From assembly GCF_000350225.1 (NCBI RefSeq), contig NW_005179353.1, positions 362,173 to 426,172 on the forward strand: a stretch of 64,000 bases of DNA, in the 5' to 3' direction. This DNA comes from Chondrus crispus (lineage: Eukaryota > Rhodophyta > Florideophyceae > Gigartinales > Gigartinaceae). Shown here piece after piece: positions 1 through 9,732 of this stretch (position 1 is its first letter; each line of letters opens with the position of its first letter). The translations under genes and the position numbers were made by a program. The notes beneath the pieces were generated by a model that saw only the letters and a list, made by a program, of their open reading frames with translations, searched no databases and was not told the DNA's origin.

Positions 1-342
1 TCCTTCTCAAATACCCCATCCTATGTCCCTTCGACCACCAGCCAGGAACTGACAGACCCCTCTCACCTGCCACGTTCACCGCGTCCTCCCTTGTCCAACG
101 GACGTCTAGACCTCTTTGCCAAGTCCCTTCCACGATCCCTTTTGACTCGAACGGTTGCGTCCAGCCATGAAGCAAGATCCATAATTGAAACATGTCTTGG
201 AATGAACAGCACTGCAATCGACCGGTGTGTCCGCACACTGCGCAATTTGCAGTGTCAGCACCTACACGTTTTCGTACTGCCAATCCCGATTACTCACTAT
301 GGTTGATCCAGATTCCTCATCCGCTGCGCACAACGTGCAACA
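1..342 (-). repeat. LTR, partial (3' LTR of unit 1), cut by window start
   Basis: This matches the right-hand 342 bp of the complete LTRs at 5335-6029 and later. About 353 bp are missing beyond the window edge. It ends in CAACA at 342, the inverted counterpart of the TGTTG start seen in the full LTRs. The minus-strand sequence just upstream of it (343-360) is only weakly purine-rich (core AAAGGACGAA), a poor polypurine tract. Confidence 0.85.
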
Positions 343-395
343 TTCGTCCTTTGTCAAATCACTTGCGGTCGCCTTGAAAGCTCTGAGATGATTAA

Positions 396-3300
396 TTAAC
401 CCGTACTGCTATCAAATACTTGATCAATCCAATCTTCATCAGCGCTAACATGCCTTTTGTCCACTTGCTTCCCAGATTGGTTCACAGAATCCTCATGCAA
501 ATTGAACTTTTCGCTAATATGTGCGTCGAAGAGTTTGACGACAGTTTCTGGAAGGTCTGCTTCTCTGGTCCATGTTGCCGAGCGACGTCCATGAATTCTC
601 ACCTTGAACCAGCGCTCTTCTTCATCTGAATCCTTACACTTCCTGGTCTCACACGCTGAAATGCGCTTGAACAAGCGCAGGTTATCTGGGAATACTCCGT
701 CTTCGGGATCCCCGGTCTCCACTATTTCCGGGCCAATTCTTCGAAGTCTGTTCACATGCACGCGCACTCTTTTCGCACCTACTTCTGATTCCAACTCATA
801 CCCTACTCGCCCGAGTCTTTGCTTGACCACGTACGGTCCAGTCCAGGGTCGAACTACCTTTTTCCCTTCATCTTTTCCTAGCTTGGTAGACCACATCAGC
901 ACTCTATCACCTACACTGAACACAGTTTCATGCACCACCTTGTCATACTGAGTCTTGCCACGCACACGAGCGTTCCTGCCTCGCGAGAGCAACGTCCTAT
1001 GCAGAGCTGCCAATCGCCTCGCCAGATCTTCAGATTCCTCTTCCACTCCTTCGAGGTCCATTTCTCCCCAGGCCTCAAAAGCCTGAATTCCAAACATGGC
1101 CTCGAAAGGGGTCATTCCCGTTGCAGTGTGAGCGCTTGTGTTGTAACGTAGACACGCTAGTGCGACATGCTCATCCCAATCGCTATCACCAGTGGTCATG
1201 AAGCTGGCAATGTCTTTTGCCACGGTGCGATTCCATCTTTCCACTGTTCCGTTTGCTTGCGGGTGCCACGGATACGTCCGCATTCTTCCGATTCCTAGCC
1301 TTTCTACTAGATTCTCGACAACATTGCTAACCAGATTCGTTCCACCATCTGACATAAGCTTCTCCATGGGTCCAAACACAGCAATCCACTCGTCCAGCAA
1401 GACTTTTGAAACAGTTTCTGCCTTTTCATTCGGGATCGGAACAGCGCGGACAAAACGTGTGAAGACGTCTATCATGACTAGTATCTTCACATTACCTGCC
1501 TTTGTTCGCGGTGTGATAGTTTGGACATCGATTGCTACCTGTTCGAATCTGCGCCTTGGATGAACTACCTCCAAAGCAGCCCGTTTTTGGGGACGCTCCT
1601 CATCGGATACTGCACATTGCATACAGTTTTGGACAAATTTGATGACATCCGGGACCATTCTTCTCCACCAATATTTTTTTCGCAGCTTCGCAATCGTCCG
1701 CATTACCTTATAGTGACCGTGAAGTTTCGATCCATGAACCAGCTTCAGTATGTCCTGTGTAAATGATCGAGGAACTACAATGGCCAGGTCACTTCCAGTT
1801 TCAATGCGTAGTAAGCCGTCATCGTCTACGAACATCCTCCTGCTGCCATCGGCCGCCTTCTTCAAGCACCCGAATTCCTCTTCCTGTGCATTCCTTAGTT
1901 GTTCCAAAGAAGGGCCAGTGGCAAAAGCGTTCACCTCCACCACTGCTGACACACGCTCCCTTTGCATGCTTCTCACAGCAGACTCCACCCGCGCATCCTC
2001 TTCTCTCAGGGTGATTTTCTCCACTGTTTGGGCATCAAGCGAACTGTAGCAGCGTTGACACAGCGGTTTCGGTACTGCGTCCCTACTGAGTGTATCAGGC
2101 ACGACCAGTTCTCTTCCGGCGCGATGTTCCACGATAAAGTCAAAATCTTGTACATCTACGACCCACCTGGCTAAGCGTTCTCTAGGATCTTTCAGGCTGA
2201 GCAGCCAACGCAAAGCCAGATGATCAGTGATCACCAAAAAGCGTTCTCCGTGCAAATAGTGACGCCATTTGCGCAAGGCATGGACAACAGCCAGACACTC
2301 TTTTTCTGTTGCTGTGAACTTCCGCTCGGACAGCTTCATTAAGCGACTTGTAAAGCAAACTGGCCTCCATTTCCCTTCCTCAGTCTTTTCCAAAAGAACA
2401 CCACCAAGCCCATATGAACTTGCGTCGGTCATAACCCTTTTTTGCATCCCGCGTCTCGGGGCGACAAGAATGTCCGGGTTGTGAAGTGCCCCTTTGAGGA
2501 GCTTCCATGCTGTTTTCTGGGCTGTTCCCCATCGCTCGTCCCAGTCGTGTATCTTGAACTTCTGTCCATGCTTCCGTTTCTTGGAGAATCCAGTACCTTT
2601 TAACACTTGGTACAAGGGTGCAGCAGTCTCTGAAAAGTGGTCGACAAATTCAGAGAAGAAATTGACAAGCCCCAAGAACCTCATTAACTCGTCCCCTGAT
2701 GCCGGTTCTACGAGGCGACCGATTGCCTCGATATGAGCTTCTGAGGGTCGAATGCCGTCATTGTCCACGCGGTGGCCTAGGATTTCTGTGCTTCTCACAC
2801 CAAAACTACACTTAGAAAGCTTAAGCCTCACTCCCGCCTGTAGCAAAGTGTCAAGTAGGGACTCTACGGACGATAAATGCTCTTCCTCGGTTTCGGTTCC
2901 AACGCTAGTATCATCCATGAATGCAAAAACATCTTGCCCTTTTCGATCCCCAAGAACGATATTGATGATTCGTTGCAACGTCACAGAGGAGTTCTTCATC
3001 CCCTGAGGCAGACGCGTGTACTGTAGTAATCCAACCACGGTCCGAATGGCTGTCAGTGGTTTCGAGTGATCCTCCAGTTCGACTTGGTAGAAGGCATCTT
3101 TGAGATCGAACGTGGACAAAACCTTTTTGCTGCCCAACCAGTCCAGGACCTGTCTCATGTCCTCCATTGGGTATGAGTCTGTAACAGTTGCGTCATTCAG
3201 AGCCCTGAAGTCTGAGGTGACACGAATACTTCCATCTTTCTTTCTAACAAAGACATTGTTAGATGCCCATGGGGAAGTACTGGGTTCGAGCACACCAAGC

Positions 3301-3983
3301 TCGATGAGACGCTGCATTGCTTCCCGTTCGACATCTTGCTCCTTTGGAGAGCGTCTACGCAAAGGCTGACAAATGGGTTTTGCATTTTCTTTCAGAACTA
3401 TTTCATGGTTTACTCCCTTGATTCTGCCAAGACCTTTGAAGATCTCACGCCTTGACCACAACAACTCATGGAGTTTTCCCCTCATATGAGGATCTGATGA
3501 GAATTCAGAGTAGTCCGCTTCAACCTTTAGATACCGGTCAACACTTGCCCCTTCCATCACTCTACATACTGCTTCGGGCGTGCCAGACAAATGAAGCTTC
3601 CCAATTTGCCCAGCAAATATTGTCCTATGAACTTCAATAGATCCATAATTAGCAGCCAGATCTAGACGAAGCCTGTTTTTTCTCCAGAATCGGCGTCCTA
3701 TCAGAAGCTTGTCCGGCAGATGGCGGAGCACCTTGACCTCCTCTTCAAAATGTCTTTCCCATAGCTCAAACTTCAACACGCCCTTTCCTACCACTTCCAG
3801 GTGATGTCCATCAACAGCTTCTGCTGTTTCATCACATGGGAGCACTTCTTCTCCCGTTTGGATGAACCAAGCCCGGTCCACCCAAATAGACAATGCAGCA
3901 GTGTCGACTGGCACCCACAAACGCTCTCCAGACACGTTGACGAGCACTGAGACTTCCTCTGCATCGCCAATCTCCTGTAGCAC
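396..3983 (-). CDS. Ty3/gypsy Pol polyprotein, unit 1
   Basis: The 1195-codon frame encodes, in order: a retropepsin-like domain (about residues 11-120, active-site motif VDTAA at D27, later LLIGR); reverse transcriptase (about 200-420, FDLKDAF and FMDD at D357/D358); RNase H (D520 in VMTDAS, TEKECLA, TDHLAL); an HHCC zinc finger; an integrase core with D819, D879 and E915 (DX35E) and HPQANG; a GPY/F module (WTGPY); and a degenerate chromodomain-like tail (about 1120-1160, ATWTREADLPE). The listed first codon is GTG. The frame stays open upstream to 4115, overlaps the end of gag in the -1 frame, and has no ATG before codon 143, so Pol is most likely made as a Gag-Pol fusion by frameshifting. 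Reading frame intact; possibly active. Confidence 0.95.
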   Translation of the reverse strand: MLQEIGDAEEVSVLVNVSGERLWVPVDTAALSIWVDRAWFIQTGEEVLPCDETAEAVDGHHLEVVGKGVLKFELWERHFEEEVKVLRHLPDKLLIGRRFWRKNRLRLDLAANYGSIEVHRTIFAGQIGKLHLSGTPEAVCRVMEGASVDRYLKVEADYSEFSSDPHMRGKLHELLWSRREIFKGLGRIKGVNHEIVLKENAKPICQPLRRRSPKEQDVEREAMQRLIELGVLEPSTSPWASNNVFVRKKDGSIRVTSDFRALNDATVTDSYPMEDMRQVLDWLGSKKVLSTFDLKDAFYQVELEDHSKPLTAIRTVVGLLQYTRLPQGMKNSSVTLQRIINIVLGDRKGQDVFAFMDDTSVGTETEEEHLSSVESLLDTLLQAGVRLKLSKCSFGVRSTEILGHRVDNDGIRPSEAHIEAIGRLVEPASGDELMRFLGLVNFFSEFVDHFSETAAPLYQVLKGTGFSKKRKHGQKFKIHDWDERWGTAQKTAWKLLKGALHNPDILVAPRRGMQKRVMTDASSYGLGGVLLEKTEEGKWRPVCFTSRLMKLSERKFTATEKECLAVVHALRKWRHYLHGERFLVITDHLALRWLLSLKDPRERLARWVVDVQDFDFIVEHRAGRELVVPDTLSRDAVPKPLCQRCYSSLDAQTVEKITLREEDARVESAVRSMQRERVSAVVEVNAFATGPSLEQLRNAQEEEFGCLKKAADGSRRMFVDDDGLLRIETGSDLAIVVPRSFTQDILKLVHGSKLHGHYKVMRTIAKLRKKYWWRRMVPDVIKFVQNCMQCAVSDEERPQKRAALEVVHPRRRFEQVAIDVQTITPRTKAGNVKILVMIDVFTRFVRAVPIPNEKAETVSKVLLDEWIAVFGPMEKLMSDGGTNLVSNVVENLVERLGIGRMRTYPWHPQANGTVERWNRTVAKDIASFMTTGDSDWDEHVALACLRYNTSAHTATGMTPFEAMFGIQAFEAWGEMDLEGVEEESEDLARRLAALHRTLLSRGRNARVRGKTQYDKVVHETVFSVGDRVLMWSTKLGKDEGKKVVRPWTGPYVVKQRLGRVGYELESEVGAKRVRVHVNRLRRIGPEIVETGDPEDGVFPDNLRLFKRISACETRKCKDSDEEERWFKVRIHGRRSATWTREADLPETVVKLFDAHISEKFNLHEDSVNQSGKQVDKRHVSADEDWIDQVFDSSTG

Positions 3984-4045
3984 GGGCTCAATGCATGCAC
4001 AAACGCATTCTTTCTTCCTACCCGTTGCTACAGTTGAGTGTCGCC

Positions 4046-5248
4046 TTAGTTGTGTTTGGGGCTCGGACCAGCAGGGCTTTGCTGATCCGCCCTGCCTTTT
4101 TCCTGTTTTGCTCTGTCACTCTTCTTCTTCTCACAGTCACGAGAGATGTGTCCAAGTTTCTGACAGTAGTGACATCGGAAGCTCGCGAAGCGGTCTTCTC
4201 TCAGCATGCCGTCTCTGCTTTTCTCTGTCCCTCCGTTTTCACGGACTTCACGCACCATCTCCGATCGATTGCCTTTTGCCGTAGATAAAGTAGCAACTCT
4301 GCATACCACCTCATCCAACGTTCCGGAGACGAGCTTCGCTTGATCCTGCAAGCGATTCGGCAGACCGTTTTTGAGACGATTAAGTAGCAGCCCATCGTCT
4401 ATGACATCTGGGAGCAACAGAGAAGCCGAACGGAGACGCCATGCATATTTCTCAAATGTCTCAATTTTTTCGTTCCAGTACATCGCGAAAAATCGATCGC
4501 GAAGGGCAGATTGGTGAATTTCATTGCATAACCTCTTGGAAAGCAATTCCCAGAGCCTCTCACAGCTTACATCAGAATTGAAGCTGGCAATCTCCTCATA
4601 CACCAATCTGGCATCTCCATCAAATGCCAACGGCAGCAGCCTTTTCATTCCCGCTTGTGTGGTTGGAAAATCTGCAGCCAATCTATCCCAACAGCGCTTT
4701 GCTACGAAGAATGATCCGTCCCCAATGCTCCTGCATCGAGTGCTCTGTAACCCTTTCTGATAGATCTTGTACGCAATATGCGTGGGATATATTTCATAAT
4801 CTCCCGAGAATGGCCTTGAAGCATTTACTTCCATCCTAGAAGCTGCGTGGTCCATTCTTGCAGCATGGCGGCCACTGTCGACAAAAGTCCCTTGAGGAGC
4901 TTGGTATGTTGACAAATGCTCCTCCTCAACTCCTTCGTCCTCAAGGCTGGCAAGATGCTGTGACTGTGGCACAGAGGCAATTGCGCATGCCTCGCTAACA
5001 TGCTTCTCTTGGAGATACTCGAAAGCCTTGAGGAGTTGTGACATGGAACTCTCCAGTTGCTCCATTCGCAGCATGGTTGAGGCATCCCGGCTTTGATTAT
5101 TCACAAACGTTCCCGGTGTCACTTCCGCTTCTTCTCTCAGCGAAGGCCCATGATCGGGTGACGTCGGAACTTGCACAATTTCCGGCACATTCAGATCATC
5201 CGACGCTTCGTAGCCCCTTTCTGGATTGGCACGCGTCCCAGGTGCCAT
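4046..5248 (-). CDS. Ty3/gypsy Gag, unit 1
   Basis: This 400-residue capsid/nucleocapsid protein should assemble the virus-like particle and bind element RNA. The retrotransposon-gag region lies in the middle (LPLAFDGDARLVYEEIA, then ALRDRFFAMYW). One CCHC zinc knuckle is near the C-terminus (C359-X2-C-X4-H-X4-C372, CHYCQKLGHISRDC), followed by a basic tail. The N-terminus has an acidic stretch and a short coiled-coil-like segment (EQLESSMSQLLKAFEYLQE). I chose the ATG at 5248; the open frame extends five codons further up to a GTG. The stop TAA at 4046-4048 lies inside the -1-frame start of pol. Unit 1 carries a private D-to-Y change near the N-terminus. Confidence 0.92.
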   Translation of the reverse strand: MAPGTRANPERGYEASDDLNVPEIVQVPTSPDHGPSLREEAEVTPGTFVNNQSRDASTMLRMEQLESSMSQLLKAFEYLQEKHVSEACAIASVPQSQHLASLEDEGVEEEHLSTYQAPQGTFVDSGRHAARMDHAASRMEVNASRPFSGDYEIYPTHIAYKIYQKGLQSTRCRSIGDGSFFVAKRCWDRLAADFPTTQAGMKRLLPLAFDGDARLVYEEIASFNSDVSCERLWELLSKRLCNEIHQSALRDRFFAMYWNEKIETFEKYAWRLRSASLLLPDVIDDGLLLNRLKNGLPNRLQDQAKLVSGTLDEVVCRVATLSTAKGNRSEMVREVRENGGTEKSRDGMLREDRFASFRCHYCQKLGHISRDCEKKKSDRAKQEKGRADQQSPAGPSPKHN

Positions 5249-5320
5249 CTTGACCTTCAACACTTAGAACCTTTTCGTCCCTTGTGCTATCACCTGCCGC
5301 AGCGAGCAGCTGCGCGCCTT

Positions 5321-5334
5321 TTACAATATTGTAA
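5321..5334. repeat. Perfect 14-bp palindrome abutting the LTR end, at the primer-binding-site position
   Basis: TTACAATATTGTAA is its own reverse complement and lies directly beside the proposed LTR terminus TGTTRCAGG. It is conserved in all four units (also 11008-11021, 16695-16708, 22382-22395). This is where the tRNA primer-binding site would sit in the minus-strand element, yet the minus-strand sequence after the LTR does not start with TGG or resemble a tRNA 3' end that I recognise. Confidence 0.7.
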
Positions 5335-6029
5335 TGTTACAGGTACAACCTGCAAGCGCAGTCCGCAGGATGTTGAGCAGTGATCTCCGGACAAATCAGA
5401 CAGACTTGGTCCTCAGGAGATACACGAATGGATAAATCAACAAAAACAGATGAACCCAATTTAGTCACACAGCACGTAGTCAAAGCCTAACGCGCAACAA
5501 CAGTTGCAGATCAGCAACAAACACAATATAAAACAGCCGTACTGCAAGCCAACAGCTGCAGCCTCAACGACAGACCACGGTGGGAATCAGCAAACAACCG
5601 CAACAGCAGTCACAGCCAAACTAGCGACGACTCAGACGCCAGCGCGCTTCCCCCCTTCCTCCTTCGCTCACCCCCCGCTTCCCTCCATCCTTCTCAAATA
5701 CCCCATCCTATGTCCCTTCGACCACCAGCCAGGAACTGACAGACCCCTCTCACCTGCCACGTTCACCGCGTCCTCCCTTGTCCAACGGACGTCTAGACCT
5801 CTTTGCCAAGTCCCTTCCACGATCCCTTTTGACTCGAACGGTTGCGTCCAGCCATGAAGCAAGATCCATAATTGAAACATGTCTTGGAATGAACAGCACT
5901 GCAATCGACCGGTGTGTCCGCACACTGCGCAATTTGCAGTGTCAGCACCTACACGTTTTCGTACTGCCAATCCCGATTACTCACTATGGTTGATCCAGAT
6001 TCCTCATCCGCTGCGCACAACGTGCAACA
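5335..6029 (-). repeat. LTR shared by units 1 and 2 (695 bp)
   Basis: The high-coordinate end is fixed at 6029 by the loss of similarity at the homologous point 23090. The low-coordinate end is set by the short inverted repeat: plus strand starts TGTTACAGG here (TGTTGCAGG in the other copies) and ends TGCAACA, the canonical TG...CA form. One LTR serves as 5' LTR of unit 1 and 3' LTR of unit 2. On the minus strand there is a TATA-like TTTTATATTG at about 5520. The low boundary is inferred, since no solo copy or left flank is present to confirm it. Confidence 0.75.
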
Positions 6030-6082
6030 TTCGTCCTTTGTCAAATCACTTGCGGTCGCCTTGAAAGCTCTGAGATGATTAA

Positions 6083-9000
6083 TTAACCCGTACTGCTATC
6101 AAATACTTGATCAATCCAATCTTCATCAGCGCTAACATGCCTTTTGTCCACTTGCTTCCCAGATTGGTTCAAAGAATCCTCATGCAAATTGAACTTTTCG
6201 CTAATATGTGCGTCGAAGAGTTTGACGACAGTTTCTGGAAGGTCTGCTTCTCTGGTCCATGTTGCCGAGCGACGTCCATGAATTCTCACCTTGAACCAGC
6301 GCTCTTCTTCATCTGAATCCTTACACTTCCTGGTCTCACACGCTGAAATGCGCTTGAACAAGCGCAGGTTATCTGGGAATACTCCGTCTTCGGGATCCCC
6401 GGTCTCCACTATTTCCGGGCCAATTCTTCGAAGTCTGTTCACATGCACGCGCACTCTTTTCGCACCTACTTCTGATTCCAACTCATACCCTACTCGCCCG
6501 AGTCTTTGCTTGACCACGTACGGTCCAGTCCAGGGTCGAACTACCTTTTTCCCTTCATCTTTTCCTAGCTTGGTAGACCACATCAGCACTCTATCACCTA
6601 CACTGAACACAGTTTCATGCACCACCTTGTCATACTGAGTCTTGCCACGCACACGAGCGTTCCTGCCTCGCGAGAGCAACGTCCTATGCAGAGCTGCCAA
6701 TCGCCTCGCCAGATCTTCAGATTCCTCTTCCACTCCTTCGAGGTCCATTTCTCTCCAGGCCTCAAAAGCCTGAATTCCAAACATGGCCTCGAAAGGGGTC
6801 ATTCCCGTTGCAGTGTGAGCGCTTGTGTTGTAACGTAGACACGCTAGTGCGACATGCTCATCCCAATCGCTATCACCAGTGGTCATGAAGCTGGCAATGT
6901 CTTTTGCCACGGTGCGATTCCATCTTTCCACTGTTCCGTTTGCTTGCGGGTGCCACGGATACGTCCGCATTCTTCCGATTCCTAGCCTTTCTACTAGATT
7001 CTCGACAACATTGCTAACCAGATTCGTTCCACCATCTGACATAAGCTTCTCCATGGGTCCAAACACAGCAATCCACTCGTCCAGCAAGACTTTTGAAACA
7101 GTTTCTGCCTTTTCATTCGGGATCGGAACAGCGCGGACAAAACGTGTGAAGACGTCTATCATGACTAGTATCTTCACATTACCTGCCTTTGTTCGCGGTG
7201 TGATAGTTTGGACATCGATTGCTACCTGTTCGAATCTGCGCCTTGGATGAACTACCTCCAAAGCAGCCCGTTTTTGGGGACGCTCCTCATCGGATACTGC
7301 ACATTGCATACAGTTTTGGACAAATTTGATGACATCCGGGACCATTCTTCTCCACCAATATATTTTTCGCAGCTTCGCAATCGTCCGCATTACCTTATAG
7401 TGACCGTGAAGTTTAGATCCATGAACCAGCTTCAGTATGTCCTGTGTAAATGATCGAGGAACTACAATGGCCAGGTCACTTCCAGTTTCAATGCGTAGTA
7501 AGCCGTCATCGTCTACGAACATCCTCCTGCTGCCATCGGCCGCCTTCTTCAAGCACCCGAATTCCTCTTCCTGTGCATTCCTTAGTTGTTCCAAAGAAGG
7601 GCCAGTGGCAAAAGCGTTCACCTCCACCACTGCTGACACACGCTCCCTTTGCATGCTTCTCACAGCAGACTCCACCCGCGCATCCTCTTCTCTCAGGGTG
7701 ATTTTCTCCACTGTTTGGGCATCAAGCGAACTGTAGCAGCGTTGACACAGCGGTTTCGGTACTGCGTCCCTACTGAGTGTATCAGGCACGACCAGTTCTC
7801 TTCCGGCGCGATGTTTCACGATAAAGTCAAAATCTTGTACATCTACGACCCACCTGGCTAAGCGTTCTCTAGGATCTTTCAGGCTGAGCAGCCAACGCAA
7901 AGCCAGATGATCAGTGATCACCAAAAAGCGTTCTCCGTGCAAATAGTGACGCCATTTGCGCAAGGCATGGACAACAGCCAGACACTCTTTTTCTGTTGCT
8001 GTGAACTTCCGCTCGGACAGCTTCATTAAGCGACTTGTAAAGCAAACTGGCCTCCATTTCCCTTCCTCAGTCTTTTCCAAAAGAACACCACCAAGCCCAT
8101 ATGAACTTGCGTCGGTCATAACCCTTTTTTGCATCCCGCGTCTCGGGGCGACAAGAATGTCCGGGTTGTGAAGTGCCCCTTTGAGGAGCTTCCATGCTGT
8201 TTTCTGGGCTGTTCCCCATCGCTCGTCCCAGTCGTGTATCTTGAACTTCTGTCCATGCTTCCGTTTCTTGGAGAATCCAGTACCTTTTAACACTTGGTAC
8301 AAGGGTGCAGCAGTCTCTGAAAAGTGGTCGACAAATTCAGAGAAGAAATTGACAAGCCCCAAGAACCTCATTAACTCGTCCCCTGATGCCGGTTCTACGA
8401 GGCGACCGATTGCCTCGATATGAGCTTCTGAGGGTCGAATGCCGTCATTGTCCACGCGGTGGCCTAGGATTTCTGTGCTTCTCACACCAAAACTACACTT
8501 AGAAAGCTTAAGCCTCACTCCCGCCTGTAGCAAAGTGTCAAGTAGGGACTCTAGGGACGATAAATGCTCTTCCTCGGTTTCGGTTCCAACGCTAGTATCA
8601 TCCATGAATGCAAAAACATCTTGCCCTTTTCGATCCCCAAGAACGATATTGATGATTCGTTGCAACGTCACAGAGGAGTTCTTCATCCCCTGAGGCAGAC
8701 GCGTGTACTGTAGTAATCCAACCACGGTCCGAATGGCTGTCAGCGGTTTCGAGTGATCCTCCAGTTCGACTTGGTAGAAGGCATCTTTGAGATCGAACGT
8801 GGACAAAACCTTTTTGCTGCCCAACCAGTCCAGGACCTGTCTCATGTCCTCCATTGGGTATGAGTCTGTAACAGTTGCGTCATTCAGAGCCCTGAAGTCT
8901 GAGGTGACACGAATACTTCCATCTTTCTTTCTAACAAAGACATTGTTAGATGCCCATGGGGAAGTACTGGGTTCGAGCACACCAAGCTCGATGAGACGCT

Positions 9001-9670
9001 GCATTGCTTCCCGTTCGACATCTTGCTCCTTTGGAGAGCGTCTACGCAAAGGCTGACAAATGGGTTTTGCATTTTCTTTCAGAACTATTTCATGGTTTAC
9101 TCCCTTGATTCTGCCAAGACCTTTGAAGATCTCACGCCTTGACCACAACAACTCATGGAGTTTTCCCCTCATATGAGGATCTGATGAGAATTCAGAGTAG
9201 TCCGCTTCAACCTTTAGATACCGGTCAACACTTGCCCCTTCCATCACTCTACATACTGCTTCGGGCGTGCCAGACAAATGAAGCTTCCCAATTTGCCCAG
9301 CAAATATTGTCCTATGAACTTCAATAGATCCATAATTAGCAGCCAGATCTAGACGAAGCCTGTTTTTTCTCCAGAATCGGCGTCCTATCAGAAGCTTGTC
9401 CGGCAGATGGCGGAGCACCTTGACCTCCTCTTCAAAATGTCTTTCCCATAGCTCAAACTTCAACACGCCCTTTCCTACCACTTCCAGGTGATGTCCATCA
9501 ACAGCTTCTGCTGTTTCATCACATGGGAGCACTTCTTCTCCCGTTTGGATGAACCAAGCCCGGTCCACCCAAATAGACAATGCAGCAGTGTCGACTGGCA
9601 CCCACAAACGCTCTCCAGACACGTTGACGAGCACTGAGACTTCCTCTGCATCGCCAATCTCCTGTAGCAC
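6083..9670 (-). CDS. Ty3/gypsy Pol polyprotein, unit 2
   Basis: Full-length and open, with the same 1195 codons and domain layout as unit 1 and all RT, RNase H and integrase catalytic residues present. Differences read from the translation include E-to-K in the RNase H/IN connection (KHRAGREL), K-to-I before the integrase zinc finger (LRKIYWW), EAWREM instead of EAWGEM, and L instead of V in the LSSLESL segment. By sequence it is potentially functional. Confidence 0.93.
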   Translation of the reverse strand: MLQEIGDAEEVSVLVNVSGERLWVPVDTAALSIWVDRAWFIQTGEEVLPCDETAEAVDGHHLEVVGKGVLKFELWERHFEEEVKVLRHLPDKLLIGRRFWRKNRLRLDLAANYGSIEVHRTIFAGQIGKLHLSGTPEAVCRVMEGASVDRYLKVEADYSEFSSDPHMRGKLHELLWSRREIFKGLGRIKGVNHEIVLKENAKPICQPLRRRSPKEQDVEREAMQRLIELGVLEPSTSPWASNNVFVRKKDGSIRVTSDFRALNDATVTDSYPMEDMRQVLDWLGSKKVLSTFDLKDAFYQVELEDHSKPLTAIRTVVGLLQYTRLPQGMKNSSVTLQRIINIVLGDRKGQDVFAFMDDTSVGTETEEEHLSSLESLLDTLLQAGVRLKLSKCSFGVRSTEILGHRVDNDGIRPSEAHIEAIGRLVEPASGDELMRFLGLVNFFSEFVDHFSETAAPLYQVLKGTGFSKKRKHGQKFKIHDWDERWGTAQKTAWKLLKGALHNPDILVAPRRGMQKRVMTDASSYGLGGVLLEKTEEGKWRPVCFTSRLMKLSERKFTATEKECLAVVHALRKWRHYLHGERFLVITDHLALRWLLSLKDPRERLARWVVDVQDFDFIVKHRAGRELVVPDTLSRDAVPKPLCQRCYSSLDAQTVEKITLREEDARVESAVRSMQRERVSAVVEVNAFATGPSLEQLRNAQEEEFGCLKKAADGSRRMFVDDDGLLRIETGSDLAIVVPRSFTQDILKLVHGSKLHGHYKVMRTIAKLRKIYWWRRMVPDVIKFVQNCMQCAVSDEERPQKRAALEVVHPRRRFEQVAIDVQTITPRTKAGNVKILVMIDVFTRFVRAVPIPNEKAETVSKVLLDEWIAVFGPMEKLMSDGGTNLVSNVVENLVERLGIGRMRTYPWHPQANGTVERWNRTVAKDIASFMTTGDSDWDEHVALACLRYNTSAHTATGMTPFEAMFGIQAFEAWREMDLEGVEEESEDLARRLAALHRTLLSRGRNARVRGKTQYDKVVHETVFSVGDRVLMWSTKLGKDEGKKVVRPWTGPYVVKQRLGRVGYELESEVGAKRVRVHVNRLRRIGPEIVETGDPEDGVFPDNLRLFKRISACETRKCKDSDEEERWFKVRIHGRRSATWTREADLPETVVKLFDAHISEKFNLHEDSLNQSGKQVDKRHVSADEDWIDQVFDSSTG

Positions 9671-9732
9671 GGGCTCAATGCATGCACAAACGCATTCTTT
9701 CTTCCTACCCGTTGCTACAGTTGAGTATCGCC

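Noticed and set aside
420-4284. Many plus-strand ORFs of 60-140 codons opposite pol and gag in every unit
   Set aside because: They repeat at the same offset in each unit, are antisense to domain-bearing frames and show no motif of their own.
5504-5857. 117-codon plus-strand and 100-codon minus-strand (5668-5970) ORFs inside the LTR
   Set aside because: They lie in LTR sequence, overlap each other, and their CxxC-like spacing is not part of any domain I recognise.
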